In this document: piece after piece, positions 24,317 to 35,292 of the stretch
How positions within the stretch are numbered: the first letter of the stretch is position 1
Layout: each line of letters begins with the position of its first letter
Origin: Limonium bicolor
Lineage: Eukaryota > Streptophyta > Magnoliopsida > Caryophyllales > Plumbaginaceae
Length of the DNA stretch: 64,000 nt
Direction: 5' to 3'
Assembly: GCA_023374045.1 (NCBI GenBank)
Contig: CM041782.1
Coordinates: 255,277,810-255,341,809 of the forward strand
Position numbers and translations under genes: made by a program
The notes under the pieces: model-generated
Seen by the model: the letters and a program-made list of their open reading frames with translations, nothing else
Told to the model about the DNA's origin: nothing
The model's database searches: none

Positions 24317-24336
24317 GAACTTTGTCCCCAAAGTTC
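24317..24336 (-). other. PPT-proximal hairpin, element B
   Basis: Arms GAACTTTG and CAAAGTTC around a 4-base loop, adjacent to the polypurine tract. Confidence 0.82.
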
Positions 24337-24587
24337 ATACTTCCACATAACCTAAATATTAGAACATGAGAACACATATCAACAACACTTCCATATCACA
24401 TTAACAACATCTTTACATCATATCGGACACATGGTCTAAACAATAAAACATCACAACATCATTCAGACTCAGCGGTCTGTAACATAACATAGACAATGTA
24501 TACATATACATGTCGCACACAACCATAACCGAAACGGCTCTACCCCCCTTAAATAGGGGTACGCCCCGTACCCTATACATACAAACA
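24337..24587 (-). other. Element B 3' untranslated stretch
   Basis: Non-coding sequence between the pol stop and the PPT hairpin. Apart from the internal polypurine motif nothing is recognised. Confidence 0.7.
24536..24566 (-). other. Second (internal) polypurine tract, element B
   Basis: Lies just after the pol stop. On the minus strand a GGGGCGTACCCC stretch, then TTAAGGGGGGTAGAGC, matching the composite motif in A, E and F. Unlike in the LARDs it is only ~240 bp from the 3' LTR. Confidence 0.75.
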
Positions 24588-27500
24588 CTAAGAAGTAAAC
24601 AATGACGGGTACTTCGCCTTCATCTTATCTTCCAGCTCCCAAGTGGCCTCCTCGACGTCCTGGTTAGACCAGAGGACCTTCACCAGTCTCACAGACTTAT
24701 GGCGAGTGTCTCGAGTCTTAGTGTCTAGAATCTGTACCGGAGTCTCCACTGATCGCATGGTCGGCTCTAAAGTTAGCCTCTCAGGCTGAAGCACATGAGA
24801 CGGATGAGACATATATTTCTTCAACTGGGACACATGAAATACATCATGTACCTTGCCCAGCTCGGCGGGTAAATCAAGTCTATAAGCTACCGGGCCGATC
24901 CGCTCCGTCACAACGTAAGGCCCCACATATTTTGGGCTCAACTTGCCTTTCTGGCCAAAACGAAATACTCCCTTCATGGGGGATACTCTCAAAAATACCT
25001 GATCGCCCACGGCGAACTCCAGGTCGCGTCGGCGCACATCTGCATACGACTTCTGTCTATCCTGAGCTGTTTTCATGTTAGCCCGGATCTGGTGAACTTC
25101 TGCCTGAACTTGCTCAGATACTCTGGTCCTATAATGACCGTCTCACTCCACTCATCCCAGCATAATGGTGTGCGGCATGGTCTACTGTACAAGGCCTGGA
25201 AGGGAGACATCTTGATCGAAGCATGGTAACTGTTGTTGTAACTAAACTCGATCAGATGTAACTTATCAATCCAGCTTCTGAAAGTCAAGTGCACATGCAC
25301 GTAGCATATCCTCAAGTGTCTGAATGGTGCGCTCACTCTGACCATCGGTCTGTGGGTGAAACGCTGTACTCAATTTCAGTTCGGTACCCAATGCCTCTCG
25401 TGTAGACTTCCAATATCTGGATAAGAACCTGGTATCTCTGTCAGATACAATTGTCTTTGGTACACCATGATGTCTTACAATTTCTTTATCGAAGAGTTCT
25501 ACCAATCTTGCCACTTTCCAGGTGTCCTTCATCGGAATGAATCGGGCCACCTTGGTCAGTCGGTCAACAACAACCCAAATCATATTCAGACCTCCCCTTG
25601 CAGGTGGAAGCCCTACTACGAAGTCCATAGATATGTCATGGAACTTCCACTCCGGCACTGGCATTGGCTGTACCATACCACCAGGCCGTCGGTGCTCAAA
25701 CTTGACCTTCTGACAAGTGAGACACCTCAACACATAGTCATTCACATCCTTTTTCATTCCAGTCCACCAAAAATATCTTTTCATACCCTTATACATCTTT
25801 GAAGCTCCGGGGTGAATCGAAGTAGTAGAACAATGGGATTCACTCAATATGCGCTCCTTCAACTCAGCGCTACTCCTGGGTATACACAGTCGGCCATTAA
25901 GCCTAATCAGGTCATCATCGTGGAGTCTGAAGTCGTACTTCTGACCCTCGAATGTGCCATCAATAAGCTTCTATCTAATCTCCATCATGTACTGATCCGT
26001 CATCTGAGCACTCCGCACCTCTTCAACCAAGCCAGTATGAGAGACTAGCGAATGGAGAGAGTGTGCTCGGCGACTCAATGCGTCAGCTACCACATTTGCC
26101 TTACCCTCTTTATACTGTAAATTGATGTCATAATCATTTAAGAACTCGACCCACCTCCTTTGCCTCATGTTCAACTCTTTCTGAGTGAACAGGTACTTTA
26201 AACTCTTATGGTCGGAATAGATCGTCACACTTACCCCATACAAGTGATGTCGCCATATCTTCAGTGCGAAGACAATGGCCCCCAATTCTAAGTCATGGGT
26301 AGGGTAGTTCTCCTCATGCTTCTTCAGCTGTCGGGAGGCGTAAGCTACGACCTTCCCGTGTTGCATCAACACACAACCCATACCCCTGCCTGATGTGTCG
26401 CAATAGACCTCAAAACCATCTGGACCGTCTGGTAATGTCAGAACCGGTGCAGATGTCAGAGCATCCTTGAGACTCGCGAAAGAACTCTCACAGTCGACTG
26501 TCCACTCGAATGGTGCATCCTTTTTCATCAAGCAAGTCATCGGCTTCGAGACACTGGAGAAGTTCTTCACAAACCTCCTATAGTAACCTGCCAGACCGAG
26601 GAAGCTCCTGATATCGGTAACTGTCTTCGGCCTAGGCCAGGTGCGCACTGCATCTATCTTTGCCGGATCAACAGCGATCCCGGCCTCAAAAATCACATGT
26701 CCAAGGAAGGATACTTGGTTCAACCAAAATTCACACTTAGAAAATTTAGCATACAGCTGATTCTTTCTCAATGTTTGCAATACATCTCTCAGGTGGCTTT
26801 CGTGCTCACCTCTCGATTTCGAATACACAAGTATGTCATCGATGAAGACTACCACTGATTTGTCCAACTGATCTTGGAACAAACGGTTCATTAAGTCCAT
26901 GAACTTTGCTGGTGCATTTGACAAGCCAACGGCATAACTGTGAACTCATAATGCCCATACCTAGTTCTGAATGCTGTCTTTTCGATATCACTGTCACGGA
27001 TGGCAATCTGGTGGTATCCGGAACGTAGGTCTATCTTGGAGAATACTGATGCTCCCCTCAGCTGATCAAATAGATCGTCGATGTGTGGTAAAGGGTAACG
27101 GTTTTTCACCGTAACAGCATTCAGCTCCCGATAATCAATACACAGGCGGAGGCTACCGTCCTTCTTCTTCACGAAGAGGACCGGCGCTCCCCATGGTGAA
27201 ACACTGGGGCGGATAAAGCCCTTGTCGAGTAGGTCTCTCAGCTGCTCCTTGAGCTCTGTCATCTCTGCTGGAGCCATACGATAAGGTGCTTTCGCAATGG
27301 GTCCAGTGCCCGGAACTAAGTCAATCTCAAACTCAACCTCTCGTGCTGGCGGCATGCCCGGCAGTTCCTTAGGAAATACATCAGGAAACTCCGACACTAC
27401 CGGCACATCTGGGCTAAACTCAGGGTCTCTCTCTATGTCCTGGACATAGCAGAGGTATACATCACTCCCTCGTCGTAACTCATGATACATAGCCATGGCG

Positions 27501-27979
27501 GTGATGATCTGAGTCGAAGGCTCCCTGGGCCTCTGGCGGTAAGATATGGTAACCCCAGATGGACTCCGAAGAAGCAGTCGATGCTCGGCACACAGGATTC
27601 TGCCCTTGTACCGCTCCAACCAGTTCATCCCGACAATCACATCAAAGCCTAGTCCGTCGAACTCTATCAAGTCGATCGGAAACTCTTCACCCCTGATTCT
27701 CACAATGACATCTCGGTGGTAGCGGGTACACCTGATCCGCTCTTTCGATGGGAGAGTGACCAAGAAGTCTGGCATCTCATCGCCATCTAACCCCAGCCTC
27801 TTCGCAAATGATAGCGAAATAAATGTGTGTGAGGCTCCGGAGTCGAACAAGATCGATGCATCCACGCCATTCACTGGAAAGGTACCGGTGAGGATTGTGC
27901 CGCTCTTGCCGGCTTCTGCCTCATTGCAGACACTCAGTATACCTCCCGTTCCGAGTGCACAGCCTAATTCATTGGCAAA
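24588..27979 (-). pseudogene. Element B pol: protease, RT, RNase H, integrase, chromodomain
   Basis: The open region begins after a TAG near 27979. Protease: [11 protein letters not shown] (27836-27844 encodes DSG). RT (about 26720-27390): [30 protein letters not shown], and [10 protein letters not shown] (26835-26846). RNase H (about 26060-26410): [37 protein letters not shown]. Integrase: zinc finger ending CLTCQKVK, then MDFVVGLP, VSDRDTRF and HPQTDGQSERT (the D-D-E set). GPYV...GPVAYRL forms the GPY/F module, and a chromodomain-like end LVKVLWSN...EEATWE follows (24590-24750). Breaks: a 1-base deletion in the RT near 26935, an in-frame TAG near 25971, and frameshifts near 25280 and 25090. 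It would copy and integrate element cDNA if intact. Domain order is that of Ty3/gypsy. Confidence 0.93.
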
Positions 27980-28145
27980 CTAATAAGTACTGGGTAACAA
28001 CACGGTTTATATGCTTCAAACAACTCCACTTTATTCATTAACACACTCTTTTTACAACATTCATTGGCTTATACTGTCGCCATGATTTACACTTACAACA
28101 TCCTTAATACACACCGGTTTATCACATCACATAATTATACAAGGC
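27980..28145 (-). other. Spacer between AlkB and pol of B
   Basis: AT-rich, with stops in all frames. It ends on the minus strand with TTATTAG just before the pol frame, which is either the bounding stop or a 3' splice site. Confidence 0.5.
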
Positions 28146-28900
28146 TTAAAACTGTCTGAAGGTCAAATTCAAACGTCCGGGTTTCATGTGTGTGGCATTG
28201 ATCACTGCCGACGGTGCGGTATTCAGTTTGATCTTTCTGATGCCATGGTATAGCATCCTTGATTGCCCACCCATGATTAATACATCTCCCGATTTCAACA
28301 GTAGCTTCTTTGCGAGGTCAGCACGCTTCTGCTCGCCATACACAAACACTGCGGTATCACCAATGGACCAAGACACCACGGGTACTCCCTTACTTAGAGA
28401 CTCGGGTGACTCGTCCTTGTCTTGGTGTATACCTAACCGTCCACCTTTCTGGTAGAAGTTCACAATATAGATCTGCTTTCACACTTGGAATTGAATCTTT
28501 TCAACTTGTTGAGCAATTCCCACGGCGTGGTTAACGACCGCATGGAACTCCTCTGGTATTCTTGGTACTGTTGCTCCGTCTTCGGCTCGCATTTCTTGAT
28601 ATGTCTTGGTGTAAGGGTTCCAGTCCTTACCCATGCACATCATCTTTAATTGCATCCTTGATCCGTTCGGGTATTCGGGTGTGTAGAACCCTCCTGGTTT
28701 TGCTCCAAGTTCGTCGCATCGTCTGATGATATGGATTTGTGCTTCCGGTGTCAGGTATCCATTTAAGAGTATCATACCTGGCTGGATAACCTGACATTGC
28801 TCCAATGGAAAGTCGGTGATGTTGATGGTGGTTTCTTCAGGGTTTGGTGTGGGTGGGATTGGATAACATATATTGAAGGTTCCTTTAAGTTTAGAGTACT
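28146..28900 (-). pseudogene. AlkB-type 2-oxoglutarate/Fe(II) dioxygenase captured by element B
   Basis: About 250 codons on the same strand as gag and pol. The order of motifs is that of plant ALKBH1-like proteins: GTFNICYP, VIQPGMILLNGYL, GGFYTPEYPNG, MMCMGKDWNP, then IVNFYQKGGRLGIHQDKDES, PVVSWSIGD, KSGDVLIMGGQSR and GRLNLTFRQF. The iron ligands H and D of HQD (28419-28427) and the distal H of LYHG (28245-28247) are present. So are the two arginines of the R-x5-R motif that binds 2-oxoglutarate (28155-28175). Such enzymes oxidatively remove methyl groups from nucleic-acid bases, with the substrate differing by subfamily; here it is unknown. One in-frame TGA (28479-28481), in a context fitting a C-to-T change, splits the domain before the catalytic core. 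No intron interrupts the domain, which suggests capture from mRNA (inference). Confidence 0.9.
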
Positions 28901-29026
28901 CTAATTAGGTAAATCTCACACTATACTTTACTCATTTACTCACATGGTTGTTTACTTAAACTCACTCACACACATGCATGAAATGCGGTATGCAGACACT
29001 TATTACATTCAACAGTTTAGGCGGTA
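28901..29026 (-). other. Candidate intron 3 joining gag to AlkB in element B
   Basis: On the minus strand CCAG/GTACCG at 29027 and TAATTAG/AG at 28901. Both sides are phase 1, so removal would place AlkB in frame behind the zinc knuckles and skip the gag TAA at 29017. The pyrimidine tract is weak. It is supported by phase and consensus only. Confidence 0.4.
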
Positions 29027-29372
29027 CCTGGTCTAGAAGAGGGCCCTGGCGCCTCAGACCGGTCCACCACATTCAGGGTGGCCTTGTTGGACCCCGACCC
29101 CTTCCCCTTCTGGGACTCTGTGTACCTCTGATCTGGGGGTGGCTGGTTTGCCGTCTTCTGGCCATCGGTGGTCGTAGTGGCCTTACCCTTCCATTGCCCC
29201 TTGGGCCTGTAGTTCCTACTGTTCGGGTTCTGCCAGCATTCGTGATCGCGGTGACCCATCTTCTTACAATATCGGCACTGAACATCGTTACCCTTGCAGT
29301 CCTTGCCGGGGTGGTCGCCGTTGCACCACTTGCAGTAATAGTGGCGCTCCGGTCCAGAGCCCGTGCTAGCTG
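29017..29372 (-). CDS. Element B gag, exon 3 (nucleocapsid, two zinc knuckles)
   Basis: Encodes HYYCKWCNGDHPGKDC and CRYCKKMGHRDHEC, that is one CX2CX3HX4C box and one standard CX2CX4HX4C zinc knuckle (29236-29334). A Lys/Gln/Ser-rich tail follows and ends at TAA 29017. These boxes bind genomic RNA in retroelement nucleocapsids. The 5' edge is a candidate 3' splice site with two usable AG positions three bases apart (TAGCAG), both keeping frame with exon 2. If splicing at 29027 occurs, the last codons and the stop are skipped. Confidence 0.75.
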
Positions 29373-29452
29373 CTATCATAACACACAATCAATACTTGTC
29401 TCTCAACTTATCAACATATACTCTAACTTATCACACAGGATTAGATAATTAC
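29373..29452 (-). other. Candidate intron 2 of element B gag
   Basis: 80 or 83 bases on the minus strand, AAGG/GTAATT to ATAG/CAG, AT-rich, with stops in the open frame. Removing it joins KPLRSYPPK to the zinc-knuckle exon in phase 1. Confidence 0.55.
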
Positions 29453-29712
29453 CCTTAGGTGGGTAAGAACGTAGGGGCTTGGCCGCATACGCATAGGTGA
29501 GCTGCAGAGGCTCCTCAGCAGTGGTGGTCTGGGTCTGGCCCTTGCCACCCTGTTGCTGTCCTTTCTGGGACTGGGGGTATGACTTCTTCTTCTTTCCCTC
29601 CCCACTGCCCTTGCGTGCCTTGGCCCTCGTTCAAAGCCTTGCGCTTGAGCGCACTCTCCTCGTCCCTCAGACGGACGGTGATCTCCACAATTGCAGCGGC
29701 ATGATAGCACTC
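29453..29712 (-). CDS. Element B gag, exon 2 (linker)
   Basis: Starts ECYHAAAIVEITVRLRDEE in phase with exon 1 after removal of the candidate intron, then a charged and Gln-rich linker ending YAYAAKPLRSYPPK. A single-base frameshift near 29630 separates the two halves. Such linkers separate capsid and nucleocapsid in Ty3/gypsy Gag. Confidence 0.6.
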
Positions 29713-29806
29713 CTATATTTAGGGTGTCAGTTTGCCCCGCCAAATAAATTCACAACACATTAACACATCGTACACACTTATTCACATTACACTGTAGTTC
29801 CATTAC
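29713..29806 (-). other. Candidate intron 1 of element B gag
   Basis: 94 bases on the minus strand with a strong donor CAG/GTAATG, a CTGAC branch-like site and acceptor ATATAG/GAG. Unspliced, the gag frame ends at 29750. Phase 0 on both sides. Confidence 0.6.
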
Positions 29807-30483
29807 CTGCAAAGTGGTATATCCAGTAGGCCCCATGCCGTAGCGTAGGCGATAGTTCAGTCCGTTGTAGAAACGGTTCACAAGGATCCGGTCTGAGTAA
29901 CCCAGATCCGGTAGCAGGTGGATAAGTCCGATGAAGGCTGAGTAGTACTCATCTACCGTCATCTTATCCCCTTGCCTCAAACTGTCCAGCTCCAGGCGCT
30001 TGGCCTCTTGCACATGTATAGGGTAGTACTTGGCTCGCAGCAGAGCCGTGTACTCCCTCCATAGAAAAGTCGGGTCAGCAACTCTGCCCTCTCGCACAAG
30101 CTTCCACCAGCTCTGTGCCGAGCCCTTCAAGTAATAAGCAGCAAGTCGTACCTTGACCTGCTCAGGTACTGCTAGGGTTTCGAAGGCGGTCTCCATTTCG
30201 GAGATGTACGCCTCGAGCTTACGGGGATCGGTCTCCCCACTGAATGAGGGTGGCCTCAAATCAGCCAACGCCTTGACCCAGTTGGTCTCTCGTGGCGGTG
30301 GCGGTGGTGGTAGTTGAACTCCGGGCGTCTGCCCCTGCTGAATAGCTGCCACAAGCTGGGGTACCATTTGGGCTACGGCGGCTGCTACTGCCTCAGCCAT
30401 AACCTGTGCGTAGGGTTCTCGCCCTGGTCACCCACATTACTAGTACCACTTCCGCGGCCTCTACCTCGCGGTCTACCTGCCAT
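29807..30483 (-). CDS. Element B gag, exon 1 (capsid domain)
   Basis: The likely start is ATG 30483, which opens an Arg/Gly-rich N-terminus (RPRGRGRGSG). A 2-base insertion near 30405 shifts the frame before the main body, which is open from 30400. The body has the gag core: LRPPSFSGETDPRKLEAYI, YYLKGSAQSWWKL, FLWREYTALLRAKYYP, LRQGDKMTVDEYYSAFIGL, and RFYNGLNYRLRYGM. It forms virus-like particles in related elements. It ends TTLQ at a consensus 5' splice site. Confidence 0.85.
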
Positions 30484-30664
30484 CTGAATTCACATGAATA
30501 TTTATTAGCAATATGCTTGCACACTTATCGGTCCACGATTGTAACGCTTCCGATAATAAGGTATCTCCACACTTAGTTAGTGGTTAACCTTTCCATAATG
30601 TTCACTTAGGTATGTAGTTTAGGTTTTCCTAACTCGGTATATCCCTAAGCTCGTTATTCTAGTC
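30484..30664 (-). other. Element B leader
   Basis: Untranslated stretch between gag and the primer site. The first part after the primer hairpin matches the leaders of A and F (ACGAGCTTAGG...ACCGAGTTAGG-like words). Confidence 0.75.
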
Positions 30665-30688
30665 ATCAGAGCGATACTTCGCTCTGAT
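30665..30688 (-). other. Hairpin overlapping primer-binding site, element B
   Basis: Same perfect 10-bp inverted repeat as in A and F. Confidence 0.9.
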
Positions 30689-30692
30689 ACCA
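30681..30692 (-). other. Primer-binding site (initiator Met tRNA), element B
   Basis: TGGTATCAGAGC on the minus strand, five bases from the right LTR. Confidence 0.95.
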
Positions 30693-30697
30693 CTTTT

Positions 30698-33600
30698 TGT
30701 AACACCCCTACTACGCACATCACATTACTTGGAATCGCAGCGGAATATAAACAACTAAACAGTAACTAAACGATTGGTGCTACAACGCCGCCGTCAACCA
30801 CCCACGTGGTTAACAAGGCTGAATAAATACAAGTGTACCGGTCTGATGATCAGACTCCCGAGCATAGAACTAATAACCATATATATACATCAACAAAATA
30901 CCGAGTGTTTACATAAAATCCTTCACTGTATACTGTCACTGTAAACCGTCATAACCAAATATATAACACGCCACGGGAGCACAGGCGCATCCCGGGCCAA
31001 CATCCAAAAGTACTCAAAGTAAACTACAACCTAGGATCTAGAGCCACTCCGCTTCTTCGATCCTCATCCTGCAGTAAAAGAAATATGGATCCCCCGAGGG
31101 GGTCAGCAACCCTTGGCTGGTATGGTTAACGCGCAGCCCATCGGCTACCGGGATGCGCGCAAACTATTTTCATGATGACATGGTATTTATTTTAAAACAC
31201 ACAACTTATACATATATACATAACATGGGTATTGTACACATCACACACATACAATTCCTTTTAGGAAGAGAACCAACACAGTTAGTCCCCATTGAGAGCC
31301 TAGAGAATGTTGCCATGCTCATGCTAAGCTCGTTACATAACTCGTTACCGTCCTGTTAGATTGAACGGTTAACTTAACACAAGGTGCCTCGGATATAGTG
31401 ATCCAAGCCCACCGAAATAACACATAGTATGCCCCTGTGGCCCGACGTGAGTCAGTAAAATAGCCTTGGTTAAGCTAAAGGGAAGGTTGGAAACCAAATT
31501 GGAAACACAACCATAACATACAGAGAGAATCGAACCGGTTATGACATCGACTCCCATACTCACACGCGTGGCCGGAACAGACCGGACTCCTCACTTCCCC
31601 CGTTAGCCCTTGTTAGTAGTTCACCATTGAACTCAACAAACAATTCACAATAATAGGTCAAGTCTTGTTAGACACACACAAGGGAAGAGAGAGTCATACT
31701 TAACAACATAATAATATTTAACAACTGTAAACTCTTTACATGGTTTAATCTTACAAAGTCATAAACACACAGAAAAACAACAACACACAAGCCGGTGTAA
31801 ACCGGTAGGCAACAGACTGCAAGAAAACCATACCTCGGTCCTTGCCTCGTTTGGTTTCCTCCGTAGGTCACTCCTATACATAGTTAATAACGTCCGTTAA
31901 TTATTTATTTAACTTCAAACTCACTAACTATTTAACATAATTGTATGACATGTTTTAGTGTCTATACCCTAGGTTACCTTCATTGCACACCCTAGGGTTA
32001 ACTACTTAAGTCACATTCTTTTCTGTTTTTTTTTTAAATTTTGGTATGTCCGACCCACCGTCCGACCCACAACTGGGTCGGACCCTTCCAGTGGTTTTCG
32101 GGTCTGAAGAAATTTACCTTGTCCAACCCATGTCCGCCCCAACCTTCTGGGTCGGACCATTCCAGAGACATGTCCGACCCACGTCCGACTCACTCGACTG
32201 GGTCGGACCATTACAGAGAATTTCATCGACCTCCGAACATGCATGTCCGACCCATGTCCGACCCACCACCCACCCTTCTGGGTCGGACCATTACAGAACA
32301 TTTTACCGCCTTACAAACATGCCCGTCCGACCCACGTCCGACTCACTCGACTGGGTCGGACCATTCCAGAACATTTTCCCTCCTTTGAAACATGACCGTC
32401 CGACCCATGTCCGACCCACCCTTCTGGGTCGGACCATTCCAAAACAATTTCCAGACGTCTAACAGAGGCTGTCTGACCCAAACTTGGGTCGGACCCCTGG
32501 GTCGGACGTCCTCTAAACTTACCCAAACTTTGTCAAATCTTCACCAAACTTCTCCTAAAGCCTCTAAATGTTCCCTAACAACATTTGGTACCCTTATATC
32601 CACATGCAACATCCATGAAACTCATTTTCTAATTCCTTAAGTCTTTACTTATCTCCTTGTAAAATTCCTTAACACTTATAACATTTTACACTAGGTTTCT
32701 AAATGGTGTTTCTCACCTAATGATGGCTACTTCCCAAAATGCTTTCTCCTCATCTTAACATCATCTTTTAAGCATTATTTCTCACAACTAACTCCTTATG
32801 TCATTCTTGAAATCCTTTTCCAAGTTTACACTTTCTCCTTATTTTACCAAAGTTTGCCTAAGTCTTTACCTAAGTCCAAATGACTTTGGTACATACTAAA
32901 ACCTCAAGATCATGCCTAAGTCCTTGTTACACTCTAGAACACTTCCTAGTTCATAAAAATTCCTTTAAAACATCTTGAACTCTTTATACATTTCCTAAAT
33001 TTTGACATAGGTTCTCCTAGCATTTTGTTACACCAAAGCACATTGTTTTCACCAACAAATAACCAAGAATACTAACAATCCATCAAACACTTTATTATAC
33101 ACAAACTTCACTCATAAAGCACTACATCACAATATAGTGTATAATTTAAATTGCATGGCACATAGGCCCTTAAAATGCATGGATCTTAGGCCCTTAAAGT
33201 GCATAACCCTTAAACACTGAATTTCCACAATATATTTGCCTTTGACCTGCAAATACACTCAACACACATATGCCTTTTACTAGTCTCTTGAGAACACTTT
33301 ACTAAGTCATTCACCATTTGCTCTTTAGGTTGTTTTAATAAGCATTTATAAGCTCATTTTTCCTAAGGCATTAAACAACATTAGGTTAGTAGATTTACCT
33401 CTTTTCCAAACAACTTCTTTCTTGTTTCCTTATAAAAACCGGTAGGGTATTTGATTCCTTGTCAAGTTCTAAACAATATACAAACATTATAATGAGTATT
33501 CAAGCTATAAGCTTCATCTCATTGCAAACCCTAATTTTACATTGTTTCAAAAACATTAATGTAGTTGTTTTACCTTGATCTTTGAAGAGAGTTTGAATAT

Positions 33601-34694
33601 ATATCAAGAGAGGACTCCACCTAGTCCATGAAGAGTTGAAATGAAGCTAGAAGAAAGTCACACAAAGAGCTCCATCAATGGGTATTTTCGGTCACAACAA
33701 AAACATGGAGGAAATGTAGTTTTTATTTGAGATTCCTTACCTAGAAGCAAAGGAGAGTAATAATATGTCAAAATACAAGCTCAAGCTCCTTCAATGGAGG
33801 AACTCTTTGGCACCGAAATGGTGGTCTTGGAATTTTAAGAAGATAGGAATGAAGATCTTGATGAGAGGAAGAGATTGGTGGTGTTTGTTTTTGATTTGGA
33901 CAAGTGAGCTAGATTTTACAAGTGGTCAAAGATGAGGTTTAATGGTGGTGGTGTGGTATTACCGTAAAAGAGAAGGAAGAAGAGAGGTTGAAGAGAGTGT
34001 GGAGCCGTATGAATACAAGGGAGAAATGAGAGAATGAGATAGACTTACTTTTTGAAGATATTTGTAGTAATAAAGTAAAAGTAAGTTTAATTAGTTTTCT
34101 TTATTTACTTAATATGTTAACAAGAGAGTGGTGAGTCACCACACTTAAGAAAACCGGCCCCCATTAATACTTAGGGGTATTTTAGTCTTTATTTGTCAAT
34201 TTAATTACTTATACAAACATATGTTACAAAATAGCTTATTAAAATTACTATTCACAAAAACAAGGCACTTAGAAGTGAAATTTTTGATTTCCCATTAATA
34301 TAGCCACCCAAATGTGATACTATGGTACACATATATATTTAAGAGTAATGATGGACATTTAGCCATTCAAAACTCATTTACAAGACAATTTTTCAAAAAT
34401 GTGCTTTAAGACTCCTTAAAGCACATTTTGTGTTTAAACTTGTTTTCAAGCTTGGTTTTCTTTGGTAATTGGTTTAATAAGTTCATTAGTATATAAATGA
34501 GGTCTTGGTAAGTTCATTAGGTCTTAACCAAGTTTATCCCAAGCTTAGAGCACATTTTGGCTCTTATTGACTTTAAAGCACATTTTGTGTTTTCTTTTGT
34601 TTAAATTAGTTTACTAATGTTTCTTAGACTCTTTTTAGTCTTAGTACACCATATTTAGGTGTTTAAACAACATAACTAGGTTTGGGGTATTTCA
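30698..34694 (-). repeat. Element B right (5') LTR
   Basis: Second LTR copy, near-identical to 20293-24299 with scattered substitutions and small indels. It ends GGGGTATTTCA, followed by CCCAC. Confidence 0.94.
32048..32507. repeat. Inverted-repeat array, B right LTR
   Basis: Second copy of 21658-22110. One unit has a 4-base expansion (CCACCCACCC), and single changes weaken a few arms (for example GTCTGACCC, GTCCAACCC). Confidence 0.93.
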
Positions 34695-34699
34695 CCCAC
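34695..34699. repeat. Element B target-site duplication, right copy
   Basis: CCCAC, matching 20288-20292. Confidence 0.92.
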
Positions 34700-35126
34700 A
34701 TGCATGCTTCTTTGGTTCGTGAGTGTTTCATGAAGAAATCAGCCCACGTCAAATTGTGCAAGTGATATAAAAAGTGTTGAGCCCATTTCTCTTCACGTGC
34801 ATGTTTCTTTTCATTATCAAATAAGTCCAACTTGTAATATCTCGTGCAAGCATGAGAATTGAGATGTTATACGTGCCATGTGTGATGTGGTCGTTTTGAT
34901 GTCATACATATATATATACTCCTTAGGCGCTTCGATCTTTTTGTCTGATTATAAAATATAATCTTTTATCTTCAGTATTTGTAACCTGTTTTAGCATAAA
35001 ACCAAGTGTGAGGAATAATTTAAACATTTAACACAATTAACCACGTAAGTGGGGAAATATGTAACATTAAAGCCTAAATTAATAAATAGTAAAGCATATA
35101 AACATAGATAAATTTCCCACTTATCA
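34700..35126 (-). repeat. Element D right (5') LTR, second part
   Basis: Matches 13949-14373 of the left LTR and ends TTATCA at the junction with element E. It carries the second copy of the TA-rich tract (34904-34918). Confidence 0.9.
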
Positions 35127-35292
35127 GAACTACCACAGTAACAGGAACAGTAAAAACAATGTTGTACAGTGAGTAAGAACACGGTGCGCAACAAGCGACC
35201 GCTATGAGGAAGTAGCAGACAATGACGCGGAGTATAAGTATGAGATGACAGGCAGAAATATTCTTTCCTATCACATAAGTGACTTACTATCA

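Larger units (their letters stand above)
20293..34694 (-). mobile_element. Element B: chromodomain gypsy retrotransposon with AlkB domain
   Basis: 14.4 kb element with ~4.0 kb LTRs (20293-24299 and 30698-34694), CCCAC duplications, an iMet primer site and a polypurine tract; read on the minus strand. Coding order is gag, AlkB-type dioxygenase, protease, RT, RNase H, integrase, chromodomain. Clade (chromovirus, Tekay/Del-like) is inferred from the iMet primer site and the C-terminal chromodomain-like segment. LTRs are near-identical, indicating recent insertion, yet the coding part carries several frameshifts and stops. It was inserted in D's right LTR. F's LTR is closely related to B's, so B-like copies are candidates for supplying F in trans. 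Confidence 0.93.
1..35126 (-). mobile_element. Element D: Athila/Tat-like gag-pro retrotransposon, split by A and B
   Basis: Two copies of one ~1.74 kb LTR flank an interior (14374-18979) read on the minus strand. The LTR starts TGATAAGTGG in element orientation. The right LTR is 18980-20292 plus 34700-35126; the left LTR is 1-281 plus 13680-14373, with its outer end beyond the window. A polypurine tract borders the left LTR, and a degenerate tRNA-Asp-type primer site borders the right one. The interior codes only for gag and a retropepsin-like domain; RT, RNase H and integrase are missing. The LTRs differ by a few percent, more than those of A or B, in keeping with D being the older host of both. 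The right junction abuts sequence of element E, so D itself lies in E. Confidence 0.85.

Noticed and set aside
28186..28534. Open frames on the plus strand across the AlkB region
   Set aside because: Shadows of the minus-strand AlkB frame; no recognisable protein.
28978..29448. 156-codon plus-strand frame over the zinc-knuckle exon of B
   Set aside because: Antisense shadow of gag; the minus strand carries the clear CX2CX4HX4C motif.
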